64,000 nucleotides of DNA from UBA8514 sp034933685 (GTDB lineage Bacteria > Bacillota > Clostridia > Lachnospirales > Anaerotignaceae): assembly GCA_034933685.1 (NCBI GenBank), contig JAYFNB010000003.1, positions 1 through 64,000 of the forward strand, in the 5' to 3' direction. Positions 1 to 7,967 of the stretch are shown here, piece by piece. The position numbers and the translations under genes were made by a program. How positions within the stretch are numbered: the first letter of the stretch is position 1; every line of letters starts with the position of its first letter. The notes under the pieces were generated by a model. The model searched no databases. It was not told the DNA's origin and saw nothing but the letters and a program-made list of their open reading frames with translations.

Positions 1-73
1 AGGCATAGGTTTTTGACGGCTGAACGGCTATGGTAAAATCATTCAATAACTCATCATTTACAACAGGGGTCAT
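1..73 (-). CDS. Partial phage baseplate protein, DUF2634 (XkdS-like), N-terminal 24 codons
   Basis: Only the first 24 codons lie in the window; the gene runs off the left edge. The start ATG (71-73) overlaps the stop of the upstream gene as ATGA, typical of coupled phage tail genes. The visible peptide ends in QPSKTYA. A PSKTY-type motif near the N-terminus is characteristic of DUF2634 baseplate proteins, which in PBSX (XkdS) follow the DUF2577 gene exactly as here. Function inferred: a baseplate wedge component. Position and motif agree, but so little sequence is available that the call is moderate. Confidence 0.6.
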   Translation of the reverse strand, partial: MTPVVNDELLNDFTIAVQPSKTYA

Positions 74-480
74 AACGTACCACCTCCAACAATGTCCAGT
101 ACAATAAATTTCTGTCCACCTTGAACCCTTAAAAGCACCACACTGTCCCCAACTTTCAGCTTGTTATGCACCGTAAAGGCTTTTTTGCCAGTGTAAGCAT
201 GGCTGTGGGTTTCAGAATCCGTGGTTCTGGCAGTGCTATCGTCCAGATAATCATGGGCGTGGGTATGGGATTCTGTAGTATGATTTACCGTCATATTTAC
301 CGAATAATCAATAACGGATTTGGTCAAAATTAAAGCCGACTCTCTAAGAGTCAGCTTTTGGTCTAACTGTATTTTTAATGGTGAAATGGAAACTACCTTA
401 CCCATCATAATAGCCACAGGCTTAGAAGCTTCGTTCTGCTCTGCCGCCGCTTGCTTAATAATCTGCAATAATTCAGACAA
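70..480 (-). CDS. DUF2577-like baseplate protein (XkdR-like)
   Basis: A 136-residue protein starting at TTG (478-480), preceded by GAGGAG and overlapping the end of the hub gene by 8 nt. It contains a His/Thr-rich stretch (about residues 68-93, with HTTESHTHAH) followed by a small beta-rich C-terminus with a VGDSVVLLRVQGGQKF motif. This layout, placed between XkdQ-like and XkdS-like genes, matches DUF2577/XkdR proteins of contractile-tail prophages, thought to be OB-fold baseplate parts. The TTG start is supported by the ribosome binding site and the lack of an upstream ATG. Confidence 0.7.
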   Translation of the reverse strand: MSELLQIIKQAAAEQNEASKPVAIMMGKVVSISPLKIQLDQKLTLRESALILTKSVIDYSVNMTVNHTTESHTHAHDYLDDSTARTTDSETHSHAYTGKKAFTVHNKLKVGDSVVLLRVQGGQKFIVLDIVGGGTL

Positions 481-1429
481 TAAAATCAGCTCCTCTCAAT
501 GTAACATCCATAAGGTGCATGTCTGCTTTAAAGGAATGCGTTACCGCTTCACAAATAAAGTATTGATTAACAATTATGTCTCCTAAATTAAGACTAACAT
601 TTATGCTGCTCCCTGCCCGCACATTTACATCTCCAAATGCATTTTTTAGAGATAGCCTTCGTGTTTTGTTGTTGTAAAGTGATAAAAGCGCACTGGCTTT
701 GCTAGCAAGTCCAACCTCACTTTCTGCTTTTTCAACGCACTGCAATAAACCCCATTTGTTTATATTCAATGGGTCTTTAGCCACATAAACCTCTCTAATG
801 CCTCTTCTTTTGTTTTCATATACAAGCTTAACTTGATTATAAGTTTCGCTGTCGATGCTTGTGATGTATTGAAAATCCTCCGCCGTTTCATCCGTCACAA
901 GAATATTAAGGCACATGCTTTCAACGTTTTTTAAGGTTAGCTTTCCAAAATCATCATATAAAACATACATCACCTTTGTATTTGTTAGTGTTTGGAATAA
1001 AGCCTCCTCTATTGTGTCGAAAAGTGTTTTGTCATCTTCTATAAGACTTTCAATAACCCAACCTGTATCAGCAATGTCACCGCAATCTAGTGAAAAATTG
1101 GCGGCAATGGATTTAATAATTTCGCTTGCCTTCTTGTTTTCAAACTGCCTAACATCCTTGTTTTTAAGGTATCTAATCTGGTCATATGCTGTAACACTTA
1201 TTGTATCGCCCTTGCTTCTCTTCTTCTCGAATACATAGCCTAAAAAAATGTCCACTCCATCCACCATAAGCTCTACAGCATTGCCCTCTTGAAAGTTCAA
1301 ATTTTCATCTTTAACCACCTCGAAGGTAAGCTTTCCAGGACTGCCAAAGCGTTCAGTAGACCATTTCACTTCACCTACAATAACAGGCTCGTAGGCAGTA
1401 TCCGCGTTTATAATTCTTATATTAACCAC
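473..1429 (-). CDS. Baseplate hub protein, XkdQ/gpD-like
   Basis: A 318-residue protein starting at GTG (1427-1429) behind AGGAGGG. The family (XkdQ, related to T4 gp27 and phage late control gene D products) forms the trimeric hub at the tip of the tail tube. The N-terminal part (VKWSTERFGSPGKLTFEV, then VELMVDG and IFLGYVFEK) is the usual hub opening, followed by QIRYLKNKD and a KLVYENK segment typical of XkdQ. Length fits the family. It lies directly after the LysM gene, as in PBSX, and overlaps the DUF2577 gene by 8 nt, so it is translated in the late tail operon. Confidence 0.8.
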   Translation of the reverse strand: MVNIRIINADTAYEPVIVGEVKWSTERFGSPGKLTFEVVKDENLNFQEGNAVELMVDGVDIFLGYVFEKKRSKGDTISVTAYDQIRYLKNKDVRQFENKKASEIIKSIAANFSLDCGDIADTGWVIESLIEDDKTLFDTIEEALFQTLTNTKVMYVLYDDFGKLTLKNVESMCLNILVTDETAEDFQYITSIDSETYNQVKLVYENKRRGIREVYVAKDPLNINKWGLLQCVEKAESEVGLASKASALLSLYNNKTRRLSLKNAFGDVNVRAGSSINVSLNLGDIIVNQYFICEAVTHSFKADMHLMDVTLRGADFIV

Positions 1430-1458
1430 ATTTCCCTCCTTTCCTCTTAAGTTGCTTG

Positions 1459-1558
1459 GGAAACGAACGCCTACTTAGGCAACTTTTTTCTTCCCTTCGG
1501 TCTGAAAAACCGGCAACCCTTTCCTCATTGAACCATTTCGGAAACGAACGCCTACTTA
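1459..1558. repeat. 19-bp direct repeat, two copies 81 bp apart
   Basis: The sequence GGAAACGAACGCCTACTTA occurs at 1459-1477 and 1540-1558. The second copy overlaps the stop codon of the LysM gene. The period is 81 bp (27 codons), and on the minus strand the interval is open from the LysM stop to the next stop in the same frame, encoding an unsupported 17-codon ORF at 1475-1528 without a good ribosome binding site. The other gaps in this tail operon are short or overlapping, so this 126-bp spacer is unusual. It looks like an inserted or duplicated unit. Confidence 0.7.
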
Positions 1559-2209
1559 ACTAAACTTAATCACCTGCCCTGGATAAATTTGGTTAGGATT
1601 TGTAATGCCGTTAAGCTTGGCTATTTCGCCAAATTTTGAACCGTCGCCCAGTTGCATCTTGCAAATTGTCCAAAGGCAATCTCCTTTTTTAACTGTGTAT
1701 TCTGCCGGTGCTTCTCTGTCGCTTGCCCTAGCGGTCTCCACTTTAATCGCCGTCTCTCCTGCTGCTTTTTTTATTGTTTGGTAAGCAATTGCATTTTCCT
1801 TTGGGTAAATCTTTAGTGTTACATCAGCAATAATATCAAAACCTTCTAATGCGTCCTCTATCAATGTGTAATCCTCAATAGACACCACCAATGCGTCATT
1901 AAAAAGCATCTTTCCTTGTGGCATAGAGCGAAAAATGTTAAATTTAAAGGTCTTTTTGTTTGCCTTTAATTCTTTCAATTTGTTTAAAAAAATATCTGCC
2001 GTCTGAAATCCATCTGCATACTGTGCAAAGGGATACTTTACCTGTGGAATAATGAACTGAAGACTTAATTGAGAAAGCCCAGGTGTTCGTAAAAAGTTAA
2101 TCTCGCCACCGTTTATTAATTCCATAGTTTTGTTGGTGTTGTTAACCTTTAAGGTAACCTTCGACGGGGCAATAGGCAGTAAAAGACTGTCCATATAAAA
2201 CTTATACAC
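1556..2209 (-). CDS. LysM-domain tail protein (XkdP-like)
   Basis: A 217-residue protein starting at GTG (2207-2209), overlapping the stop of the tape-measure gene by 8 nt, with GAAGGAG upstream. Residues 1-145 match the XkdP tail-hub N-domain (start YKFYMDSLLLPIAPSK, then an INGGEINFLRTPGL segment). Residues about 168-216 are a LysM peptidoglycan-binding domain (YTVKKGDCLWTICKMQLGD, then NQIYPGQVIKF). In PBSX-like phages this protein sits between tape measure and hub and probably contacts the cell wall during injection. The reading frame is intact. Confidence 0.85.
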   Translation of the reverse strand: MYKFYMDSLLLPIAPSKVTLKVNNTNKTMELINGGEINFLRTPGLSQLSLQFIIPQVKYPFAQYADGFQTADIFLNKLKELKANKKTFKFNIFRSMPQGKMLFNDALVVSIEDYTLIEDALEGFDIIADVTLKIYPKENAIAYQTIKKAAGETAIKVETARASDREAPAEYTVKKGDCLWTICKMQLGDGSKFGEIAKLNGITNPNQIYPGQVIKFS

Positions 2210-3203
2210 AACAATTCACTCCTTCGGCACATGTATCCACTGCTTCTCGCAGTTTTTCCGTAAATTTGTTCATAACTACGTCAATATCCAAGTCGCTATT
2301 AATAGTTGCGCTGTTTTTAAAGTCCACGGCAATTTGGGCTGTAGTGTAGTTGTTAATCGCCTCTCTTTGGGCAACACCTCTTATGTATTTTAAATCCTCG
2401 TCAGATGCACCTAAACTCATTGGCATATCAGCAGCATCAACACCAACTCTTATTTCTCCATAATTTTCAACTCGTGGCAACGAAAACGAAACATAAGCCT
2501 GTGGCGAAATAAATCCGCCATTAATCCCGAATTGCCTTTGTTCAATGGCCCTCAAAGCCTCATTTTTTGTTTTGCTCACCTCTGCAGCCCTATTAAGTAA
2601 ATTGACAGTACTTTCACTTTGAAGGTTTGTTAAGTTATGAGGTACTGGCTGTAGTACGGTTAAATTTTTATTTGTTTCTTCATCCCATATCTGCCTACCG
2701 TAAGTAGGACTTTGCCCAGCCTGAGCATAGTCTTCACCCGTTGCTTTTTTTATAATCTCTGCTCTTTTTCTCACTTCATTGCCTATCAAAACTAAGTTTT
2801 CAAGTGAATTTTGCATATAATCCGTGCTCTGAATAATATTGGGCGCAGTGTTAACTATAGAATTAAATTCCTTGTTACCCAAAGCCGCCAAACCTAAAGC
2901 CTGTAAAACCAATTTCATTCCCATGCCAGTTCCAGTACCTGTAACATTGCTGTTAACACCATTTCCCTCTGACTTCCCAAAATCATTGCAATATTCAAAC
3001 CCTTTCTGCCCTTCTTGTAATGCGCCCATTGACGTTATTTCTGTGCAAACAAGGTCTTTGCTTGGTGTTTCCAATCCTCCTAAATTAACATCATTTCCTA
3101 TCACCGAAGAAAACCTTTCAAACTGTTGAACAACACAATTCATAAAATTTTCCAAACTTTGTAGTGTCGCAGGAATCAAAATATATTTTTTAATAGCATC
3201 CAT
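2202..3203 (-). CDS. Short tail tape-measure protein (XkdO position)
   Basis: The gene sits where the tape measure belongs, after the frameshifted chaperone and before the LysM gene. I chose ATG at 3201-3203 because AAGGAGGTG stands just upstream; an in-frame TTG at 3221 would place that site inside the gene. The product is 333 residues, against roughly 800-2000 for most contractile-tail phages. The C-terminus (YTTAQIAVDFKNSATINSD, then VVMNKFTEKLREAV) resembles the usual end of clostridial tape measures, and a Gly/Met hydrophobic segment lies at about 95-115. An internal deletion of a longer ancestor is my inference. Tail length follows tape-measure length, so a short tail of about 50 nm is predicted. 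Confidence 0.6.
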   Translation of the reverse strand: MDAIKKYILIPATLQSLENFMNCVVQQFERFSSVIGNDVNLGGLETPSKDLVCTEITSMGALQEGQKGFEYCNDFGKSEGNGVNSNVTGTGTGMGMKLVLQALGLAALGNKEFNSIVNTAPNIIQSTDYMQNSLENLVLIGNEVRKRAEIIKKATGEDYAQAGQSPTYGRQIWDEETNKNLTVLQPVPHNLTNLQSESTVNLLNRAAEVSKTKNEALRAIEQRQFGINGGFISPQAYVSFSLPRVENYGEIRVGVDAADMPMSLGASDEDLKYIRGVAQREAINNYTTAQIAVDFKNSATINSDLDIDVVMNKFTEKLREAVDTCAEGVNCCV

Positions 3204-3255
3204 CTTTACACCTCCTTCCAATAAAAAAGCAACTACTCTAAGAATAGTTGCTTAA

Positions 3256-3848
3256 TCATTTCTTTTTACTTCTGGATATTTCTTTTTTCTCATTTGCTAC
3301 CTTAATATCTATGGCGGCAATAATAAACGCTTTTTCCTGCCTGCTAAGGTTTAAAAACTGTGAAGGCAGTAATTTAAGCCTATGTAAACAGTAGTAAGCA
3401 TAATTAGCATCAATATCACCGCCGTTTATTAGTTTTTTGCTTCTTCAATAAGGTCGCTTTGGGATATATCAAAACCGTTTATCTCTTGTACTTTGGCAAT
3501 ATAGTTGTTGTACTCACCAGGTTTTAACATTTTCTTGAGCAAATCCTCTGCACCCATAACACCGTAGGCATTTTGAAGCTGGGTGCTGTTTAAGTTGGGA
3601 TAAACTGTGCAAGCCGTTGCTAAAAGTGCCGAATACTTGTTAAAATCAAATTCCTGTGTAAAAGAACCTCTTTTGCCACTTTGTGCAACCTTAACCATAC
3701 AGCTTTTTTTAATTGCCTCGTCCTCAATGCCTGTTATAGCCTTTATTTCCCATTGTTCAGGCTTTCCGTCCTCTCCAATAAATCGGCCAGATAGCACAAA
3801 TTTGCAGTTTTCCTCTTTAATAGGGTTTAAAAAAGCACTTAAATCCAT
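3256..3848 (-). CDS. Tail assembly chaperone, long form made by -1 frameshift (gpGT-like)
   Basis: The upstream frame (3429-3848) ends GCA AAA AAC TAA. A shift of -1 at the A AAA AAC heptamer (3432-3438) enters an open frame that runs 58 codons to TGA at 3256-3258. The added segment contains ANYAYYCLHRLKLLPSQF and then RQEKAFIIAAIDIKV, the kind of sequence seen in the T part of phage tail chaperones. The fused product would be 197 residues. Many tailed phages make such a G/GT pair at a fixed ratio to load the tape measure during tail assembly. The short frame, slip site, extension and position just before the tape measure all agree. Confidence 0.85.
3429..3848 (-). CDS. Tail assembly chaperone, short form (XkdN/gpG-like)
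   Basis: A 139-residue protein, ATG at 3846-3848, preceded by GGAGGAGAAAAC. It opens MDLSAFLNPIKEENCKFVLS and contains WEIKAITGIEDEAIKKSC, the pattern of XkdN-type tail assembly chaperones (XkdN family of PBSX). It follows the tail tube gene by 11 nt. Most ribosomes should stop at TAA (3429-3431) to give this form; a minority should shift at 3432-3438 to give the longer form. Confidence 0.85.
   Translation of the reverse strand: MDLSAFLNPIKEENCKFVLSGRFIGEDGKPEQWEIKAITGIEDEAIKKSCMVKVAQSGKRGSFTQEFDFNKYSALLATACTVYPNLNSTQLQNAYGVMGAEDLLKKMLKPGEYNNYIAKVQEINGFDISQSDLIEEAKN
3432..3438 (-). promoter_or_regulatory. Programmed -1 ribosomal frameshift site A AAA AAC
   Basis: On the minus strand the sequence is GC A AAA AAC TAA, in the frame needed for tandem slippage (X XXY YYZ), immediately before the stop codon of the short chaperone. 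I see no strong stem-loop just downstream and only a weak upstream purine tract, so the stimulator is unclear. Confidence 0.8.
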
Positions 3849-3859
3849 GTTTTCTCCTC

Positions 3860-4327
3860 CTACATTCCGCTTAATTTGCTAAAGGTTTCAGGAATTTCAA
3901 AGTCCTCAAAGGTAAATTCAATTTCCTCGTCCAAATATTCGCCGTCGGCGTCAAACTTGGCTAAAATACCACCGTCCATGTTGCAGTCTTTTAAAATTAC
4001 CGTCTGCCTTCCAACTGATGAGGTAGGGTCTGCGTTTGTAATTTGAATATCAAAATAAACATCCTCACCGTACTCTTTGTACTGTTTAAGTAAATTTCTA
4101 AAAATACTGGTGTTGTAATGGAAGGTGGCATTACCCGAGCCTTTCCACCCTGTGGATTTATTCCCCTTGCCTGTTTTCCCTAAAATAGGTACTTCTGTTT
4201 TTGTCTTTTCAATTTTTGCTTCAAGGTTAATTGCCTGCATAAAGTTGTATCGGTTGTCATCAATTGTTACATAGCATTCCGCTAAAGATGACGAAACCGT
4301 GTCCTTTGCGTTCATAATATTTGCCAT
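3860..4327 (-). CDS. Tail tube protein (XkdM-like)
   Basis: A 155-residue protein, ATG at 4325-4327 behind GAAGGAGGAAAC. It opens with AKDTVSSSLAECYVTIDDN and continues YNFMQAINLEAKIEKTK, then LGKTGKGNKSTGWKGSG, features of the XkdM tail tube family, which polymerises into the inner tube of contractile tails. Length is normal for the family (about 145-155). It lies 17 nt after the sheath gene, the usual order in PBSX-like phages. Confidence 0.9.
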   Translation of the reverse strand: MANIMNAKDTVSSSLAECYVTIDDNRYNFMQAINLEAKIEKTKTEVPILGKTGKGNKSTGWKGSGNATFHYNTSIFRNLLKQYKEYGEDVYFDIQITNADPTSSVGRQTVILKDCNMDGGILAKFDADGEYLDEEIEFTFEDFEIPETFSKLSGM

Positions 4328-4344
4328 AGTTTGTTTCCTCCTTC

Positions 4345-5652
4345 TTATTCAACAATAACTGTCATATAAAGCTTGCTCATTGCGCAAACAGGGGTTACAG
4401 GGTTTGTAACAGTAACGCTGTTTTTGTCTGAACCCTGTCCAACAATAAGATCGTCAGAACTAAAGTTTTCTATCGCCTGAATTTGTTCAAGCTGTTTGTT
4501 GTAGGTTACAATGTCATTCCAAAAAGACATTCTGCCTGATACATTATTTTGAACCTTCCCCAAATATTTGGTGTTAAAAAGCACCGCAATATCATTGCCA
4601 ATCTGGTCCAAAACCCTTATAACCTGATTACTCTGGAAATCCTCACTTTTCCCTGTGGTTGCCGAAACAAAGCTGTTTACGTCCTCCAGAACCCTTACCT
4701 CGTTGCCAACCTTGTGGAAAACCAATTCTCCGTTCTTTAAAGCTGCTTCCAACTCACTTTGCTTGAAGGAAGTGTTCACCGTGAACTCGCCATTATAAAG
4801 CTTGTTGGTAATACTTTTGTTCACTGCACAGCCAGCTTCTGCACCTGTAAGCCAGTAAACTAGGCTAGATACACTTTCGCCAGAATTTGTTACAGCGTTT
4901 TTAAGGTTAATTACACCCTCAAAATCTGCGGCCTTTTTGTAAAGCACAGTCTGAAATTTTATGCCCATTTCATCTCTCAACCTTTTTGTGAATGACGAAT
5001 AAAGGCTTTTAATAGTTTCCTCTGTGCTTAAGCAACCTAAAACATTAAAGCTGTAGGCTTCAATTTTGTCCAAAAAGGTTTGATACTCAGTACCTGTCAC
5101 ACTTGTAGCATTTGTTCCTCCTGTCAGCGGTACACCAGCCGTAGCAGCTAATTCAGAATCTGATTTAAAAACAACAAAATCGTTGGAAATAAGCTCTGCG
5201 GAAGTAGTAACTGTCTGGCTGTCTACAATTGTGTCATCCATCATAGTTGTAACATTAAACTTTGTACCATCATCTGCATTAACTTCAATAACAATTTTAA
5301 TGTCGTTGCCTCTAATTCCACTACGTAAAGCTGTGGCAAATGTATTGTTTGCCTTTACGCCGCTGTTCAGCCTAAAAGCATAAAGTGTAGTTGCGTTAAG
5401 AAACAAGTCTCTTAAACCCCTTAGCTTGTCGCTGGTGTAGTCATAGCCAAAAATTTTCAAACTATCTGTCTGGAAGTCAGCCGCCTCCACTGTGAATATT
5501 TCCTCGTCAACACCCCAGTCCAACTCTAACGCCATGGCACAATACCCTCTCTCAGAAAGCGTTGCAGAAGCCTTAGCGGCTGAAGTAAAGTTGATGTAAC
5601 TGCCTGGAATAACCTTGTTTTGTGTTAAAAATGTTCCTCCACCTAGTCCCAT
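4345..5652 (-). CDS. Contractile tail sheath protein (XkdK-like)
   Basis: A 435-residue sheath protein; ATG at 5650-5652 overlaps the preceding stop codon (TAATG), so translation is probably coupled. The start MGLGGGTFLTQNKVIPGSYI is characteristic of clostridial/PBSX sheath proteins, followed by the FTVEAADFQTDSLKIFGYDY segment. The C-terminal part (YNKQLEQIQAIENF, ending KLYMTVIVE) is the conserved region that builds the contracting lattice. Length is normal and no damage is visible. Its presence shows that the particle is a myovirus-type or tailocin-type contractile machine. Confidence 0.93.
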   Translation of the reverse strand: MGLGGGTFLTQNKVIPGSYINFTSAAKASATLSERGYCAMALELDWGVDEEIFTVEAADFQTDSLKIFGYDYTSDKLRGLRDLFLNATTLYAFRLNSGVKANNTFATALRSGIRGNDIKIVIEVNADDGTKFNVTTMMDDTIVDSQTVTTSAELISNDFVVFKSDSELAATAGVPLTGGTNATSVTGTEYQTFLDKIEAYSFNVLGCLSTEETIKSLYSSFTKRLRDEMGIKFQTVLYKKAADFEGVINLKNAVTNSGESVSSLVYWLTGAEAGCAVNKSITNKLYNGEFTVNTSFKQSELEAALKNGELVFHKVGNEVRVLEDVNSFVSATTGKSEDFQSNQVIRVLDQIGNDIAVLFNTKYLGKVQNNVSGRMSFWNDIVTYNKQLEQIQAIENFSSDDLIVGQGSDKNSVTVTNPVTPVCAMSKLYMTVIVE

Positions 5653-5897
5653 TATTTAATGTCTCCTTTCAAAAACTTCTCTGTAATTCTGTTAACCTCG
5701 CTGTGAGTGTAGCTTTCGCCCTCTGTAAGTAAGGCTGAAAGAATGTCCTTGTTGTCGCAGTATTTTTTGCTATTTAAAAGCTGTTCTTTTGTGAATTCAG
5801 GCTCATCTTCCCCTTGAACTCTAGCCTTATCCTTGGTTTCTTCCTCCGCTTTAACAAAGGTTTCAATTTCCGTTTCACCACTTAATTGTTTTCTCAT
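5652..5897 (-). CDS. Small conserved phage protein of unknown function before the sheath gene
   Basis: An 81-residue acidic protein; ATG at 5895-5897 behind GGAGGTAATAGT. The N-terminal half is charged and probably disordered. The C-terminal half (EFTKEQLLNSKKY, then ILSALLTEGESYTHSEV) resembles a short helical segment found in small proteins upstream of clostridial sheath genes. It overlaps the upstream gene by 23 nt and the sheath gene by one base. I cannot assign a role; the position suggests tail assembly. Confidence 0.6.
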   Translation of the reverse strand: MRKQLSGETEIETFVKAEEETKDKARVQGEDEPEFTKEQLLNSKKYCDNKDILSALLTEGESYTHSEVNRITEKFLKGDIK

Positions 5898-6309
5898 ATA
5901 CTATTACCTCCTCCATATTGACTTCTGGTTCTTGCTCACGTAATACAAACATGTTGTATTCCACATAAAAATGCAATATACCATCTGTAATTTTTGAACT
6001 AAAGTTTTTTCCTCTTAATAAATCTCCATCTGCATTTATGTATTCTAAAAGCTCGTCCAAACCTTCAGCCACCGTCAAACATTCTTGGTTTTTGTTGCCA
6101 TCTTCTGAAGTATAGTAAATTACTTCAAAACAGTATGTTTCTTTGTACCTGTTGGCAAGCCTTTGCTTTTGTGTGTGGCTTGTTAATTGCACAAAAAAAC
6201 AAGGCTCATTAAAACCCTGTTCAACATTTTCTGTGTATAAACCGTACTCACCTTCATTAAAAACCGTTCGAATTTTCTGGGCAATGCCCAAAATTATTGC
6301 GTTAACCAA
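5875..6309 (-). CDS. Probable tail terminator / DUF6838-like protein
   Basis: A 144-residue protein starting at TTG (6307-6309), directly after the TAG of the upstream gene, with AGGTGGG six bases before. It opens IILGIAQKIRTVFNEGEYGLYTENVEQGFNEPCFFVQ, written here in parts: IILGIAQKIRTVF, then PCFFVQLTS. Proteins of this pattern (XkdJ region, DUF6838) lie between head-closure and sheath genes and probably form the ring that ends tail polymerisation. The assignment rests on motif and gene order. No gp10/XkdI-like gene is present between this and the stopper gene. Confidence 0.65.
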   Translation of the reverse strand: MVNAIILGIAQKIRTVFNEGEYGLYTENVEQGFNEPCFFVQLTSHTQKQRLANRYKETYCFEVIYYTSEDGNKNQECLTVAEGLDELLEYINADGDLLRGKNFSSKITDGILHFYVEYNMFVLREQEPEVNMEEVIVYEKTIKW

Positions 6310-6669
6310 CTATGCCCACCTGTCTTTCAGTTTCAACTCAATTTCCTGATGGCTTGTGTAAAGTGCAGGCTCTCCAGCACAAGCGTAAGCTGTTTCCACT
6401 CCATTTGTAGTAACCAAAACTTTGCTGCCAGCTTTAACGGCAACCTCTGGGGATAAATAAAGCTTAATAATCTGCGTAATTGTTGCCGCCGTACTGCTTG
6501 GGGCTGAATGTGGAATGCTTTTATAAATAACTCTGCACGGCACGTTTTCAGCCACAACTATACCGCTTACGTTGTTCACAACACCACTTTTAGGCTGAAA
6601 TTGGGTTATTGTGGCTGTGCTGTTGTAGAATTTTTCTGCATGTGCTTTAAGAATACTAAAAATAGACAC
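6310..6669 (-). CDS. Head closure / stopper protein
   Basis: About 119 residues if translation begins at GTG (6667-6669), two bases after the preceding TAG and behind AGGTGG; an in-frame TTG at 6696 is possible but lies inside the preceding gene. The protein opens VSIFSILKAHAEKFYNSTAT and has the beta-rich pattern of head-tail joining proteins (PCRVIYKSIPHS, then LYLSPEVAVKAGSKVLVT, ending ELKLKDRWA). Such proteins plug the connector until the tail docks. Assignment comes from position between the connector and tail-terminator genes and general pattern. Confidence 0.6.
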   Translation of the reverse strand: MSIFSILKAHAEKFYNSTATITQFQPKSGVVNNVSGIVVAENVPCRVIYKSIPHSAPSSTAATITQIIKLYLSPEVAVKAGSKVLVTTNGVETAYACAGEPALYTSHQEIELKLKDRWA

Positions 6670-6671
6670 CC

Positions 6672-7025
6672 CTACCACCTCACTTCTCTGTAACAATTAA
6701 GCTGTGCCCTATAGTTTCCCAAAAAAACTGTACCCCATTCTTGGCTTAAAGAAGTTGCTGTGTTAAATGAAACAGACACATCGCCCTCGGAAATTTTATT
6801 AACACTTCCCTCTGCCTTTTCCTGCCCCAAACTTTCAGCCCTATACATATCCACACACATGCTAAGAAGCATGTTTTCTATTCCAAAAGGAACCGCCTCA
6901 ATGCAACAATAATTGCAAATCATGTCAGTTCCCTTGTCAATTAAAAAAGCTAAAATGGTATCCTTGCTGTCGTCTGTAATGCCCAAAAGTGTTCTAAGGG
7001 TCGTTAACTGTTCCTCTTTAGCCAT
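6672..7025 (-). CDS. Head-tail connector protein (gp6/gp15-like)
   Basis: A 117-residue protein; ATG at 7023-7025 follows AAGGAGTG. The N-terminal part (LTTLRTLLGITDDSKDTIL, then FLIDKGTDMICNYC) is the helical connector pattern of HK97 gp6/SPP1 gp15-like adaptors, which form a ring under the portal. The C-terminal part GDVSVSFNTATS is also typical. It is 18 nt after the capsid gene. All parts appear intact. Confidence 0.75.
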   Translation of the reverse strand: MAKEEQLTTLRTLLGITDDSKDTILAFLIDKGTDMICNYCCIEAVPFGIENMLLSMCVDMYRAESLGQEKAEGSVNKISEGDVSVSFNTATSLSQEWGTVFLGNYRAQLNCYREVRW

Positions 7026-7043
7026 AACCACCACTCCTTGTTG

Positions 7044-7967
7044 TTATTTTGCGTCCTTAATGTTTACAAAAATGGAATTTTTCTTGTTGTCCATTACCCA
7101 AATATCGTGGTAACGTCTGTAATCAATACTCCATGCGTTGGCTTTCTGGTATGTATCTGGTGTAAAAATACGCATTTTGTCTTGCTTTGTTACGGCAATT
7201 GGTGAAGTTCTAGCCACAATAAGAAAGTTAATGTCCTTTGCAGTTGAGCCTTTAATAAAGCCACCATTTTCCTGCCCAGCTGTTGAACCATCATAAAGGG
7301 TAATTGCTGTGTACATGCGGTTGCTTGGCACCGCAATAATTGGGCAGCCGTCAATTTGAGGTACTTGGGTGTCAATTCCGCCCTGTGAAAAACTTACGGC
7401 AGTAAGCTTACCTAAAGCCGCCTCCTCCACTGCCCCAATAGTGTCATAGCTTGCAAGAACATCAATTTCATCGTCGTAACCTGCCTCACGTATTGCCTTA
7501 ATTGCTGCCTTAATTTTTCCAATAACTGTAGTTGCTGAAACCTTATAGCCATATTCCGCCTGCGCGTCTCCGTCAACACCCATGGCCATTGTTGCAAGCT
7601 TTGAAATACGGTATGCATCAATTTCGGGTACTAACATTGTACGTTGAAATTCGCCCATAACATTTCCAGCCGAAGTAACAAAATTGGTCTCGTCCACGTC
7701 CATTGCGTCCAATAAAAACTTTCTGCCTCTGTCCTGTGTCATTGCCAGTGTTTCGTAAGCCAAAGTAACGCTTCCGTCAACATATCCGCCTGTTCGGGAA
7801 TAATCACCTAATCCTTGTACACAAAGCTTAGGTATTTTCACCTCGTTGCCGCCTGTGTATTTCACCTGTCCCGAGTTTGCGTCCATAAACCCTGTTTTAA
7901 GTGTCTGAATCGCCAATAAATCTAAGTTCTTTTCAAATAATTTCGCATACTCAAATGCATTTGCCAT
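7044..7967 (-). CDS. Major capsid protein
   Basis: A 307-residue protein; ATG at 7965-7967 after GGAGGAAAAGATT. It opens ANAFEYAKLFEKNLDLLAIQ and includes GNEVKIPKLCVQGLGDYSR, VTLAYETLAMTQDRGRKF and the C-terminal KMRIFTPDTYQKANAW, matching the clostridial major capsid family with an HK97-type fold. Length is usual. A 220-bp spacer rich in inverted repeats separates it from the scaffold gene upstream, which is unusual for this otherwise tight operon. Confidence 0.85.
   Translation of the reverse strand: MANAFEYAKLFEKNLDLLAIQTLKTGFMDANSGQVKYTGGNEVKIPKLCVQGLGDYSRTGGYVDGSVTLAYETLAMTQDRGRKFLLDAMDVDETNFVTSAGNVMGEFQRTMLVPEIDAYRISKLATMAMGVDGDAQAEYGYKVSATTVIGKIKAAIKAIREAGYDDEIDVLASYDTIGAVEEAALGKLTAVSFSQGGIDTQVPQIDGCPIIAVPSNRMYTAITLYDGSTAGQENGGFIKGSTAKDINFLIVARTSPIAVTKQDKMRIFTPDTYQKANAWSIDYRRYHDIWVMDNKKNSIFVNIKDAK

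Noticed and set aside
1459..1558. CRISPR array
   Set aside because: Only two 19-bp copies with a long 62-bp interval and no cas genes.
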